64,000 nucleotides of DNA from Prevotella sp. GTDB taxonomy: Bacteria > Bacteroidota > Bacteroidia > Bacteroidales > Bacteroidaceae. Shown here in pieces: positions 9,170 to 17,361 of the stretch; position 1 is the stretch's first letter; the number at the start of each line of letters is the position of its first letter. Below the pieces are notes generated by a model that ran no database searches, was not told the DNA's origin, and was given only the letters and a program-made list of their open reading frames with translations. The position numbers and the translations under genes are program-made. The DNA is taken from assembly GCA_017471465.1 (NCBI GenBank), contig JAFUTI010000039.1, positions 17,896-81,895 on the forward strand. The letters run 5' to 3'.

Positions 9170-10123
9170 ATGAAAATGAACACATTCAACAAACTTGTTG
9201 GATTAACACTATCTTTAGGCTTGTTCCTCGCATGTGGGAACAAGCCTAAATCGCTGCCTTACGACTACGAGGCAGCAGCCCGTGCCTTCACCTCCGATGA
9301 GAGTTTCTATCCTATTCTCGACGAGGAGCTGGAGGTTTTTGCCCTTCATGCCGAGGGCGAGTTGGAGGCCATCTACACCGACCAGGAGGACGCTATCCGT
9401 CGCCTGATGAAGAACGAGGTGTGGCTTGCCTTCGCCACGCGTCAGCTGTCACAGAAAGAGATGGACGGTCTGAAGTCGAAGAATTTCCTGCCGCGTGTCA
9501 TCCCCATAGCCTACGACGGTCTGGCCATTATCGTCAACAATGCAAACCCCGACACCTGTATCTCCGTCAAAGACTTTGCACGCATACTGAGTGGTGAGGT
9601 CAGCAACTGGAAAGACCTCTATCCCAACTCCAAGCTAGGTGAGATAGACGTTGTCTTCGACAACCCCAAGTCGAGCACCGTCACATGGTGCGTCGACTCC
9701 ATCCTTGGCGGCAAGCCTATCGACAGCCACAACATTGGTGCTGTGAAGAAGAGTGCCGAAGTCATCGACTGGGTTGAGAAACACGAGAATGCCCTTGGCA
9801 TCATCGGTTCTAACTGGCTTAACGACAAGCACGACACCACCAATGTCACGTTCAAGAAGAACATCACGGTCATGAAAGTATCACGCCTTGATAGCGCCAC
9901 CGTCCGCAACAGTTGGCGGCCCTATCAGTACTATCTATATAACGGCAACTATCCCTTGGTACGCACCATCTATGCTATCCTTAACGAACCGCGTAGTGGC
10001 GTACCCTCAAACTTTGCCCACTTCTGTCGCCTGCCCAAGGGTCAGCTCATCTTCCTGCGCGCTGGTCTGCTGCCCGTACAAGCAGGTGTCGAAGTCCGCG
10101 ACGTGCACGTTAGGAAACAGTAA
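9170..10123 (+). CDS. PstS-like periplasmic substrate-binding lipoprotein of the TonB operon
   Basis: A 317-residue protein whose signal sequence ends in a lipobox (LGLFLACG), so it is probably a lipoprotein. The body resembles the phosphate-binding PstS fold (FARILSGEVSNWKDL, and VRTIYAILNEPRSG near the end). No pst transporter genes are nearby; instead it sits between tonB and a TPR gene, an arrangement shared by many Bacteroidales. That suggests a function linked to TonB energisation rather than simple phosphate uptake, but this is inference. Its start codon abuts the tonB stop, implying translational coupling. Confidence 0.8.
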   Translation: MKMNTFNKLVGLTLSLGLFLACGNKPKSLPYDYEAAARAFTSDESFYPILDEELEVFALHAEGELEAIYTDQEDAIRRLMKNEVWLAFATRQLSQKEMDGLKSKNFLPRVIPIAYDGLAIIVNNANPDTCISVKDFARILSGEVSNWKDLYPNSKLGEIDVVFDNPKSSTVTWCVDSILGGKPIDSHNIGAVKKSAEVIDWVEKHENALGIIGSNWLNDKHDTTNVTFKKNITVMKVSRLDSATVRNSWRPYQYYLYNGNYPLVRTIYAILNEPRSGVPSNFAHFCRLPKGQLIFLRAGLLPVQAGVEVRDVHVRKQ

Positions 10124-10146
10124 ATTAAACTTTTCATTCGAATTAA

Positions 10147-10189
10147 CGTCATAACGACATAACGAGATACCGTCATAACGACATAACGA
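10147..10189. repeat. Short direct repeat in the tonB-operon spacer
   Basis: CGTCATAACGACATAACGA occurs at 10147-10165 and again at 10171-10189 (24-nt period), and each copy itself contains two ATAACGAC-like units. It lies in the 117-nt spacer before the TPR gene. Confidence 0.85.
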
Positions 10190-10240
10190 CTTAATAAGAT
10201 TACGAGAAAAAGAAAAAAAAGTATAACCCTTAAAAAGATT

Positions 10241-11668
10241 ATGAGTATGAAAACATTCAAATATTTCGTTTTAGGCGTCGTGCTGGCAGGTTTCAGCACC
10301 ACCGCCATGGCACAGGACGGCACAAAGGCCGACGTTGATGCCGTCAAGAAGATTATCAGTAGCAAACCCGCCGACCTGGACGACCAGATGAAGGCCTTCT
10401 TCAAGAAGAACAAGAAGAATGCCGAAAACCTTGTCGCTTTCGGACGTGCCTTCTACGAGGCAAAGGACACTGCCAATGCCAACGCCTATGCCGAGCATGC
10501 ATTGAAGGCAAACAAGAGCTATGCCCCGGCATACATCCTCAAGGGCGACCTCCGTGCACTGGCAGAGGACGGCGGTGGTGCTGCCGCTTTCTACGACCAG
10601 GCCATCTACTTCGACCCGAAGAATCCTGACGGCTATCGTAAGTATGCGTCTGTCTATCGTAAGATTAGCCCGCAGGGAGCCATTGCCAAGCTGAACGACC
10701 TGCGCGTCCAGCTGCCCGACTACCCTGTCGATGCCGTCATCGGTCATATCAACTACATCTCCAACAACTTCGACGAGGCCATCGCTGCCTACGAGAAGGT
10801 CGACCGCTCAAAGCTGGAGAAGATGGACATGATTGAGTACACCACCTCCTGCTACTTCACACAGAAGTATGACAAGGGTCTCAGCATGGCTACCTTCGGT
10901 CTGCAGAAAGAGCCACGCAACTCGACACTGAATCGTATGGCGATGTTCTGCAACACTGAGAAGGGCGACTTCGAGCAAGCCCTTGACTTTGCCGACCGGC
11001 TGTTTAACAAGTCCGATTCTGCCAACATCTCCTACATGGACTACGTCTATTACGGCAACGCCCTCAACGGTGTCAAGCGTCACGACGAAGCCATCGCCAT
11101 GTTCCAGAAAGCTCTTGACCAGCAGTTCGACAACAAGGACAAGCGCGCCGGTGTTGTCCAGACACTTGCCAATGCCTATAAAGGCATGGGCGACTACCCC
11201 AACGCCCTGAAGTACTACGAGCAGTACCTCAATGAGGTGTCGAAGGCCAGCGCTTCCGACTATCACAGTTTCGCACAGCTCTATGTCAAGCAGTCGAACA
11301 CTCAGGAGGGAGACGCCAAGATGGAGACGCTGAAAAAGGCTGACGGTATCTACGAGAGCATGCAGAGCAAGTACGCCGACATCGACGACTTCATCGCCTT
11401 CCAGCGTGCCCATATCGGTCTGTTCATGGATCCCGACTTCAAGCAGGCACTTGCCAATCCCCACTACGCAAAGCTCATTGAGGTGCTGAACGCCAAAGAG
11501 GAGAAAGAAGCAGCTGACAAGAAGAAGCTGACCGAGGCTTGCGGCTATTTCATCAACTACTATGTACATGTTGCTCCTGACAACGCTAAGGCCAAGGAGT
11601 ATGCCGCCATCCTGCTGACCATCGACCCCGAGAACGAGGCTGCCAACGCTGTGATGCAGTTGAAATAA
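10241..11668 (+). CDS. Secreted tetratricopeptide-repeat protein of the TonB operon
   Basis: A 475-residue protein with a signal peptide (MKTFKYFVLGVVLAGFSTT then AMAQ). TPR-like helices run through most of the length, for example NLVAFGRAFYEAKDTANANA, DEAIAMFQKALDQQF and TLANAYKGMGDYPNALKYYE. It is the last gene before a perfect terminator at 11685-11716. A TPR protein in this position is conserved with the Bacteroidales exbBD-tonB-pstS group; a scaffolding role in the periplasm is plausible but unproven. The 117-nt gap upstream holds a short repeat and no clear promoter. Confidence 0.82.
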   Translation: MSMKTFKYFVLGVVLAGFSTTAMAQDGTKADVDAVKKIISSKPADLDDQMKAFFKKNKKNAENLVAFGRAFYEAKDTANANAYAEHALKANKSYAPAYILKGDLRALAEDGGGAAAFYDQAIYFDPKNPDGYRKYASVYRKISPQGAIAKLNDLRVQLPDYPVDAVIGHINYISNNFDEAIAAYEKVDRSKLEKMDMIEYTTSCYFTQKYDKGLSMATFGLQKEPRNSTLNRMAMFCNTEKGDFEQALDFADRLFNKSDSANISYMDYVYYGNALNGVKRHDEAIAMFQKALDQQFDNKDKRAGVVQTLANAYKGMGDYPNALKYYEQYLNEVSKASASDYHSFAQLYVKQSNTQEGDAKMETLKKADGIYESMQSKYADIDDFIAFQRAHIGLFMDPDFKQALANPHYAKLIEVLNAKEEKEAADKKKLTEACGYFINYYVHVAPDNAKAKEYAAILLTIDPENEAANAVMQLK

Positions 11669-11684
11669 CTATCTACCCCACCAA

Positions 11685-11716
11685 AAGACCCCGAGAAATC
11701 CTCGGGGTCTTCTTTT
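11685..11716 (+). terminator. Rho-independent terminator of the TonB operon
   Basis: A perfect 11-bp stem (AAGACCCCGAG / CTCGGGGTCTT) with a 5-nt loop, followed by CTTTT. Confidence 0.9.
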
Positions 11717-11735
11717 ATCAAACAATAACAAAGCA

Positions 11736-13376
11736 ATGTTTAAGAAACCGTTTTTAAAGACCTGCTGCATGGCGTTGATGCTGATGTACACCATCGGAAG
11801 CCAAGCACAAGAATTCAAGTATGAAAACATCACATACTATGTCAATTCAGAAGAGGACCAGACCTGCGTCCTTTCGAAAGTGACGACAAAATTCGCTGAG
11901 TACACCATACCTGAAAAGGTAAGATACAACAACAAAGACTATACGGTGGTAGCCATCGGCAGCAGTGCATTCTACATTCACAAGAACGTGAAGAAGGTGA
12001 CGCTGCCCTCTACCATCAAAGAAATCAGACAGGCGGCTTTCTCGGGCGATGATCTTCTGGAAGAGATTAACCTGCCAGAAGGCCTCGAGACCATTGGCCA
12101 CGGCGCTTTCGACGGATGTCAGAGTCTGAAGAGTATCCGCATACCGAAATCGGTCACCCTGATAGAGACACGCGCCTTCTTCCTGAATAAAGGATTGAAG
12201 GACATTGTTGTAGAGGAAGGCAACCCCGTCTACGACTCGCGCAACAACTGTAACGCCATCATCGAGACAGCCACCGACAAGCTGCTGTTTGCCAGCCAGC
12301 AGACGGTCATTCCGGTCGAAATCACAGAGATTGGCGACGGGGCCTTCAGTGGACGTCTGAACATTAAAAATCTCGAGATTCCCGGCAATGTGATAGCCAT
12401 CGGCGAACAGGCTTTCTATGGCTGTGAAGACCTGGAAACAGTTGTCCTGCCGCAAGGCATCCAAAAACTTGGTTACGAATGTTTCGTCTACTGCCAAAAA
12501 CTGCAGTCCATCAATCTGCCGGAATCGTTGACGACCTTCGGCGATCGCGCCTTGTCAGGTTGCAAGACACTGACGACCGTCACACTGCCCAAGACCATGA
12601 AGACTATTAGCTACGGCTTATTCTCAAGCTGTGAACTGCTGGCCTACATCGAGATTCCCGATAGCGTCACGGTGATAGAGAGCAACGCTTTCTACGAATG
12701 TAAGAGCCTCCAACAGATTACAATTCCCACTTACGTCAGAGAAGTGGGTGACAGGATCTTCACGAAATGCGAAAACCTGACAGACATCTACAATCTTAGC
12801 CCTATACCGCAGAAGTCAGACTACAACGAGTCCGTCTTCGGAAGTCTCGACGGCAAGGATGGGGTGAAACTACATGTCTACAACGGTTTTAAGAGCGACT
12901 ATGAGGCCAGCGAGCGTTGGAACAAGGTAACGATTGTCGACGACATCCCCCTGGTGCCCATCACTTCGATAGAGATGGCGAGCGACCTCTACGTGCCGTA
13001 TGTCAGCTATGGATTGGGGTATCTCTATCCCGTTATCAAACCCGAGAATGCATCTATCAAGCGCTTGAACTGGACCTATCCCAACGGCAACTACCATGCC
13101 GTGCCTTTCTCTTACTATACGGGCTGCCGCTATACGATTTACTCTAAAGGCGACACCGAATTCACGGCCACTGCACTCGACAAGGGCGGTGCATCAGCAA
13201 CCATCAAGGTACATGTCGGCGGCGAAGCGCCATCGGCTATCAGCAATACCGTCAGCCTGTCTGAGGGACAGTCCTCAGCTATCTACAGTCTGAATGGCAC
13301 CAGGATACATAGCAATGGCCGCGGCATTGTAATAAAGCGTATGACTGACGGCACGGTACGCAAGATTATCCGCTAA
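11736..13376 (+). CDS. BspA-type leucine-rich repeat surface protein
   Basis: A 546-residue secreted protein. After a signal peptide (CCMALMLMYTIGSQAQ) there are roughly ten BspA-type LRR units of about 23 residues, for example VTLPSTIKEIRQAAFSGDD and IEIPDSVTVIESNAFYEC. A beta-rich region follows (about 395-500, BIG2-like) and then a short C-terminal tail, IYSLNGTRIHSNGRGIVIKR ending TVRKIIR, like that of five other proteins in the window. BspA-like proteins are surface adhesins in oral and gut Bacteroidetes. It starts 20 nt after the TonB-operon terminator; no clear -7 element is visible. Confidence 0.88.
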   Translation: MFKKPFLKTCCMALMLMYTIGSQAQEFKYENITYYVNSEEDQTCVLSKVTTKFAEYTIPEKVRYNNKDYTVVAIGSSAFYIHKNVKKVTLPSTIKEIRQAAFSGDDLLEEINLPEGLETIGHGAFDGCQSLKSIRIPKSVTLIETRAFFLNKGLKDIVVEEGNPVYDSRNNCNAIIETATDKLLFASQQTVIPVEITEIGDGAFSGRLNIKNLEIPGNVIAIGEQAFYGCEDLETVVLPQGIQKLGYECFVYCQKLQSINLPESLTTFGDRALSGCKTLTTVTLPKTMKTISYGLFSSCELLAYIEIPDSVTVIESNAFYECKSLQQITIPTYVREVGDRIFTKCENLTDIYNLSPIPQKSDYNESVFGSLDGKDGVKLHVYNGFKSDYEASERWNKVTIVDDIPLVPITSIEMASDLYVPYVSYGLGYLYPVIKPENASIKRLNWTYPNGNYHAVPFSYYTGCRYTIYSKGDTEFTATALDKGGASATIKVHVGGEAPSAISNTVSLSEGQSSAIYSLNGTRIHSNGRGIVIKRMTDGTVRKIIR

Positions 13377-13432
13377 TCATCATTGTTCGTACGCGAATAT
13401 AATAAAGACACCGGACACGTGCGCCTGATAAC

Positions 13433-13466
13433 AAAAAAAACGGGAACCTCCTGATGGAGATTCCCG
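13433..13466 (-). terminator. Terminator of the ferredoxin gene
   Basis: On the minus strand CGGGAATCTCC, loop ATCA, GGAGGTTCCCG (one T-G pair) is followed by eight T. It lies 29 nt past the ferredoxin stop codon. Confidence 0.85.
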
Positions 13467-13494
13467 CTTTGGTTTATAAAGCTCAATAGGAATA

Positions 13495-13665
13495 TTAAGC
13501 CGGAAGAGAGATTGCCTCTGACGGGCAAACAGAAGCGCAGGTACCGCACTCTGTACAAGCGTCAGCGTCAATTACATACTTCTCACCCTCAGAGATAGCC
13601 TCAACGGGGCACTCACCTGCACATGTTCCACATGCGATGCAGTCGTCACCAATTACATAAGCCAT
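13495..13665 (-). CDS. 2[4Fe-4S] ferredoxin
   Basis: A 56-residue protein with two CxxCxxCxxxCP clusters: CIACGTCAGECP and CTECGTCASVCP. This is the clostridial-type small ferredoxin, an electron carrier for low-potential redox reactions such as pyruvate:ferredoxin oxidoreductase. It starts MAYVIGDDC, normal for Bacteroidales. It is a single-gene unit with a promoter upstream (13717-13748) and a terminator downstream (13433-13466). No redox enzyme partner is in the window. Confidence 0.97.
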   Translation of the reverse strand: MAYVIGDDCIACGTCAGECPVEAISEGEKYVIDADACTECGTCASVCPSEAISLPA

Positions 13666-13716
13666 AATTGTACTAAATTTGATTTGTTAATAATTAAATA
13701 CTTATTGTTTGTGATG

Positions 13717-13748
13717 CAAAGGTACATAATTATTTGGTAAAATACCAA
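13717..13748 (-). promoter_or_regulatory. Promoter of the ferredoxin gene
   Basis: On the minus strand TACCTTTG (13717-13724) follows TTGG (13745-13748) with a 20-nt spacer; the leader is about 45 nt. Confidence 0.6.
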
Positions 13749-13840
13749 CATTTAGGTAGTTTTTTTGGGTCAACACGTCAATTTATACGCTGTCGAAATT
13801 GAAACTAGCATAATAAACTGGCTCTTTCTACGTTATTTCT

Positions 13841-14587
13841 ATGATGAAACGACTGCTCACAATTATCTATATGACAACCGTCGTCCTGACAGTCTTTGCC
13901 CAGGAGCGACGCCCGCAGAACAAGCCCTATATCGACTTGCGACCTTTGCATTTCGGCATCAGCGTGGGATTTCATATACAGGACATTGAGATGCAAAACG
14001 TCGGGCCACAGGTGGTGACCCTCGATGACGGCACGACGGCCACAGAGACCGTTGTCTGCGACCAGGACAACTGGAACCCGGGCTTCAGCGTGGGTGTACT
14101 GGCCGACCAGCGTCTGTCGAAGCATTTCTCGTTGCGGCTCCAGCCCACGATGCACTTTGGTGCGAAGCATCTGGTGTTTCGCCATCTGAACCGTACTGAT
14201 GCTGACGGGCGCATCGTTGAGAAGACACAAGACATGAAGAACACCTACATCGCCTTCCCCCTTGACCTGAAGTTTGCTGCTGAACGCTTCAACAACTACC
14301 GGCCCTACATCACGGCCGGCATCAACCCCATGGTGAACCTCACGTCGAAGTCGCAGGACCAGATTCAGCTGAAACGCTACGACACGATGGTGGAGATAGG
14401 TTTAGGGTGCGACCTCTATCTGCCGTTCTTCAAGCTCATCCCAGAACTGAAGTTCAGCTATAGCCTGATGGACGCCATCGACCACAGTCATGCCGACGAA
14501 CTCACCGACAAGTCACAACGCGTCTATACCACCAGCGTCTCGTCAGGTCACGCCAAGATGATTACCCTCACCTTTTACTTCGAGTAA
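13841..14587 (+). CDS. porT: PorT-like outer-membrane beta-barrel protein (type IX secretion)
   Basis: A 248-residue protein with a signal peptide (LLTIIYMTTVVLTVFAQ). The opening of the mature part, DLRPLHFGISVGFHIQDIE, and the C-terminal aromatic strand MITLTFYFE fit the PorT/SprT family of eight-strand barrels needed for type IX secretion in Porphyromonas and Flavobacterium. This agrees with the several proteins here that carry sorting-like tails. Other small outer-membrane barrels can look similar, so the role is likely rather than certain. The start may be the first or second Met (MMKRLL). It converges with the 5'-nucleotidase pair 9 nt away, with no visible terminator. Confidence 0.7.
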   Translation: MMKRLLTIIYMTTVVLTVFAQERRPQNKPYIDLRPLHFGISVGFHIQDIEMQNVGPQVVTLDDGTTATETVVCDQDNWNPGFSVGVLADQRLSKHFSLRLQPTMHFGAKHLVFRHLNRTDADGRIVEKTQDMKNTYIAFPLDLKFAAERFNNYRPYITAGINPMVNLTSKSQDQIQLKRYDTMVEIGLGCDLYLPFFKLIPELKFSYSLMDAIDHSHADELTDKSQRVYTTSVSSGHAKMITLTFYFE

Positions 14588-14595
14588 GCTTCCGT

Positions 14596-15447
14596 CTACT
14601 TCTTTTTCTCCATATCCAGCACAAGCCGTCCGATGAAGGCACCGTGCTTGCCGTTCTGGTCGACACCGACAGGTCGGCCACTCTTATCGTCGACGACCTC
14701 CAGTTGCTTCAGGTAGGTATGGGAGTGTCCGCCCAGGACAAGATCGATGCCTGTGGTGTTCTTGATGACGCGGTCGTCCGGAAAGTCAGTAACCTCCCAC
14801 CCCAGATGGCTGATGCAGATGACGAGGTCGCACTTCTCTTGTCCGCGCAGCAGGTCTACCATCTTCTGGGCCGCTGCAACAGGGTCGAGATACTTCAGGG
14901 GTTCGTAGTTCTTCTTCGACACCAGCCCCTCCATCTTCGGACAGAGAGCGAAGACACCTATCTTGATGCCCTGGCGCTTCAGTGTGATATAGGGTTTGAC
15001 GATATCCTTCAGCTCCGTGTCGACAAAGTCGTAGTTGGAGCAGACGATGGGAAAGTTGGCATTGCGGAAAAGACGCGCCATATTGTCGAGACCGAAGTCA
15101 AACTCATGGTTGCCGATAGTGGCGGCGTCGTAGCCCATCTGGTTCATCAAGCCTATCTCGACATCGCCTTTGAACATGGTGTAGTAGCTGCTGCCTTGCG
15201 AAAAGTCGCCGCTGTCGAAGAGCAGCAGGTCGGGATTCTTCCTACGTTCCTCCTTCAGCATCGCTATGCGACGCAGGTATCCGCCACGTCCGGCCAGCGA
15301 GGTGTCGGCGAGCGACTCCTTCAGCGGCAGTATGCACGAATGGGTATCGTTGGTATGCAGAATCACAAGCTGCTTCTGCTTCTTGGCTCCGGCGGTCATT
15401 GCCGTCGTCAAACCTATGATAATAATTAATAATGTACGTCTCATCAT
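14596..15447 (-). CDS. Metallophosphatase (5'-nucleotidase catalytic half)
   Basis: A 283-residue secreted calcineurin-like phosphoesterase. Signal peptide TLLIIIIGLTTAMTAGA, then the metal motifs ILHTNDTHS, GDFSQGSSYY, GNHEFDFG and LGGHSHTYL of the UshA/CpdB family. In E. coli UshA the catalytic and substrate-binding domains are in one chain; here the C-terminal domain is a separate gene directly upstream (15466-16227), so the two products probably act together on extracytoplasmic nucleotides. The pair is 18 nt apart and read from one promoter. Confidence 0.9.
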   Translation of the reverse strand: MMRRTLLIIIIGLTTAMTAGAKKQKQLVILHTNDTHSCILPLKESLADTSLAGRGGYLRRIAMLKEERRKNPDLLLFDSGDFSQGSSYYTMFKGDVEIGLMNQMGYDAATIGNHEFDFGLDNMARLFRNANFPIVCSNYDFVDTELKDIVKPYITLKRQGIKIGVFALCPKMEGLVSKKNYEPLKYLDPVAAAQKMVDLLRGQEKCDLVICISHLGWEVTDFPDDRVIKNTTGIDLVLGGHSHTYLKQLEVVDDKSGRPVGVDQNGKHGAFIGRLVLDMEKKK

Positions 15448-15465
15448 CTTACCTTTTTTTCTTTT

Positions 15466-16227
15466 TCACCTTTTCACCTTTATCCTTCCTTCAACCTGGG
15501 CGTCGACGGGCTCGCCACGAGCAGCCTTCTGCTTGAAGTAGTTCATGATGATAAAGCGTGTGTTGTTACGCGACTCCTGCGGTGAGTTCACATCGCGTCC
15601 CTCCTTGAAAGCGCTCATGCCGTCGTTGCCACCCAACAGGTAGTCGATGGTGGTCACGCGGTAGTCGGCCTGCGGGTCTATCTCTTGACCGTGGAGGCGG
15701 GCCGACACCAGTTCACCGCTGGTGGTGATGACCAGTTCGCACCCCCGACTGACGCCTTCGCCGCCGCGGTGTGCTATCTGCCGGAACAGCTTCAGCAGTT
15801 GTTCGCCTGTCAGTGTCGTGAAGGCTATCTTGTTCTCAAACGGTGCAATGTCAAGCACATCGCCGTAGGTCACCTGCCCCTTCGTGAGCTCGGCGCGGAT
15901 GCCACCCATATTGTAGACGCCCAGCACCGGTTTCTCGCCGTATTCGTCAGCAGCCCAGACAAGGATGTCACTCAGCAAGTTCGACAGGTTACTCTCCGGA
16001 CGCTCCACAGCCATATTACGCGCCACGACGCCCATAACAGGTCCCATAACGGAGTCCACCTTGTGCTTGAATGGTGACAGAAACCTGGCTGCCGCCTCAT
16101 CCGGCTGACGGTCGTAGCGGCTGTCTATCACGATACGAGTCCGTTCCACGCTGGCCAACTGATAATGGGAGCGGCATGATGCCAGCAGCATCCCAACAGA
16201 CAATAATAACAGTAGTTTCTTATTCAT
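15466..16227 (-). CDS. 5'-nucleotidase C-terminal domain lipoprotein
   Basis: A 253-residue protein with a lipoprotein signal (LLLSVGMLLASCRS), so probably membrane-anchored. It carries only the substrate-specificity domain of UshA-like nucleotidases: ESNLSNLLSDILVWAADEY, LGVYNMGGIRAELTKG, PFENKIAFTTLTGEQLL and TIDYLLGGNDGMSAF. The catalytic metallophosphatase is the next gene. This split arrangement is common in Bacteroidales. A -7 element (TATCTTTG, 16248-16255 on the minus strand) lies 20 nt upstream. Confidence 0.9.
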   Translation of the reverse strand: MNKKLLLLLSVGMLLASCRSHYQLASVERTRIVIDSRYDRQPDEAAARFLSPFKHKVDSVMGPVMGVVARNMAVERPESNLSNLLSDILVWAADEYGEKPVLGVYNMGGIRAELTKGQVTYGDVLDIAPFENKIAFTTLTGEQLLKLFRQIAHRGGEGVSRGCELVITTSGELVSARLHGQEIDPQADYRVTTIDYLLGGNDGMSAFKEGRDVNSPQESRNNTRFIIMNYFKQKAARGEPVDAQVEGRIKVKR

Positions 16228-16247
16228 ACATGTAGGTTTTTCGGTGG

Positions 16248-16255
16248 CAAAGATA
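16248..16255 (-). promoter_or_regulatory. -7 element of the 5'-nucleotidase pair
   Basis: TATCTTTG on the minus strand, 20 nt before the start codon; no clear TTTG at -33. Confidence 0.5.
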
Positions 16256-16356
16256 CGAAACTTTTTGGAATTATAGTGCGATTGCCTTTATCTTTTTGAA
16301 TATATTAAGGCAAGAGCGGGAACCTTCACTGACAATCTAATCATAAATTTACAATT

Positions 16357-16774
16357 ATCCGCTTATCCTACACCCGCTACTGAGTATCAGACGCTTAGCA
16401 CGAAATTATCCGCTCATTATCCGCTAATTATCCTACACCACATCAGGAGACAATGGCTTAAGGTATACCGTCCGAAGGGCCTGGACAAAAAAATCTCAAA
16501 GCCCCAGACAAAAATCTCAAAGCCCCGGACAAAAATCTCAAAGCCCCAGACAAAAGTCCCAAAGCCCCAGACAAAAGTCCCAAAGCCCGGGACAAAAGTC
16601 CCAAAGCCCGGGACAAAAGTCCGAAGGGGGGCGGACTCCCACCAAACGACAGAAAGAGCGCAAATGACAACAAGCACACTCCGTTCCATTTGGTGACGGA
16701 TAATTGGCGGATAATGAGCGGATAATTTCGCGCTAAGCGTCTGATACTCAGTAGCGGGTGTAGGATAAGCGGAT
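16357..16774. repeat. 418-bp element: 77-bp inverted repeats around a tandem array
   Basis: The left arm (16357-16433) and right arm (16698-16774) are reverse complements with only two mismatches over 77 bp. Inside each arm the unit GGATAAT recurs about every 10-11 bp. The 264-bp centre carries a 21-bp tandem array (16474-16623). No gene is convincing here: the minus strand is open through the array, but only because the period is a multiple of three. TTACA occurs just outside both arms (16349-16353 and 16777-16781), not exactly at the ends. It sits in the 765-bp gap between the 5'-nucleotidase promoter and the rplS promoter. A MITE-like element is one reading. Confidence 0.9.
16474..16623. 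repeat. Seven-unit tandem repeat, 21-bp period
   Basis: Six contiguous 21-bp units (16498-16623) follow a 24-nt variant (16474-16497). The core is AAAGCCCCAGACAAAA, ending in ATCTC in the left units and GTCCC in the right ones. The ten bases GTCCGAAGGG occur at both edges of the array. There are no spacers, so it is not a CRISPR. Confidence 0.92.
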
Positions 16775-16851
16775 CATTACATTTTTCAGAGTAGCAGAGA
16801 CTATGTTTCATGAGTGGATTGGTCCGACGAAGAAAAAAAAGTGTCGAAAAG

Positions 16852-16883
16852 TTTGGTATTTCAGACAAATCTTCGTACCTTTG
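16852..16883 (+). promoter_or_regulatory. Promoter of rplS
   Basis: TTTG (16852-16855), 20-nt spacer, TACCTTTG (16876-16883): a near-consensus Bacteroidetes promoter. The 109-nt leader (16884-16992) could hold a ribosomal-protein leader structure, which I cannot fold with confidence. Confidence 0.78.
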
Positions 16884-16960
16884 CAGCCGCTTTCCGCGTA
16901 ATCGCTGGCAGGAAGATAGGAGAGTTGCCTGTTATGTTGCGTAGGAACGATACAGTAACA

Positions 16961-16992
16961 AGTTAAAAGTTAAAAGTTAAGAGTTAAAAGTT
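16961..16992 (+). repeat. Heptamer repeat directly before the rplS start codon
   Basis: AGTTAAA, AGTTAAA, AGTTAAG, AGTTAAA and a final AGTT end exactly at the base before the ATG (4.6 copies of 7 nt). Confidence 0.92.
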
Positions 16993-17355
16993 ATGGACTT
17001 AATCAAAGTTGCTGAAGAAGCATTTGCAACCGGCAAGAAGTTCCCGGAGTTTAAGGCCGGTGACACGATTACTGTCGCTTACAAAATTATCGAGGGTTCC
17101 AAGGAGCGCATCCAGCTCTACCGTGGTGTCGTCATCAAGATATGCGGCCATGGTGACAAAAAGCGCTTCACCGTTCGCAAGATGTCAGGCACCGTTGGTG
17201 TGGAGCGTATCTTCCCCATCGAGTCGCCCAACATCGACTCTATCGAGGTGAACAAGGTTGGTAAGGTTCGTCGCGCTAAGCTTTACTATCTGCGCAAGCT
17301 CACTGGTAAGGCTGCCCGTATCAAGGAGAAGCGTCGTTCCGTTACTGCTGAATAA
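16993..17355 (+). CDS. rplS: Large ribosomal subunit protein bL19
   Basis: A 120-residue ribosomal protein at the 30S-50S interface. The stretch [13 protein letters not shown], the motif [14 protein letters not shown], the block [18 protein letters not shown] and the tail [18 protein letters not shown] identify bL19; the tail adds a few residues (RRSVTAE). It stands alone here, with its own strong promoter, a 109-nt leader ending in heptamer repeats, and a bidirectional terminator 15 nt after the stop. Confidence 0.98.
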   Translation: MDLIKVAEEAFATGKKFPEFKAGDTITVAYKIIEGSKERIQLYRGVVIKICGHGDKKRFTVRKMSGTVGVERIFPIESPNIDSIEVNKVGKVRRAKLYYLRKLTGKAARIKEKRRSVTAE

Positions 17356-17361
17356 GCACGA

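Noticed and set aside
13373-13571. Minus-strand frames of 61-63 codons downstream of the ferredoxin gene
   Set aside because: They run through the ferredoxin coding region and its terminator in other frames.
16474-16623. CRISPR array
   Set aside because: The units are contiguous 21-mers with no unique spacers, and there are no cas genes.
16417-16868. Minus-strand frames of 90 and 136 codons through the tandem array
   Set aside because: They are open only because the 21-bp period is a multiple of three; two different frames are both open, the products are low-complexity repeats, and one arm of the inverted repeat makes up the ends.
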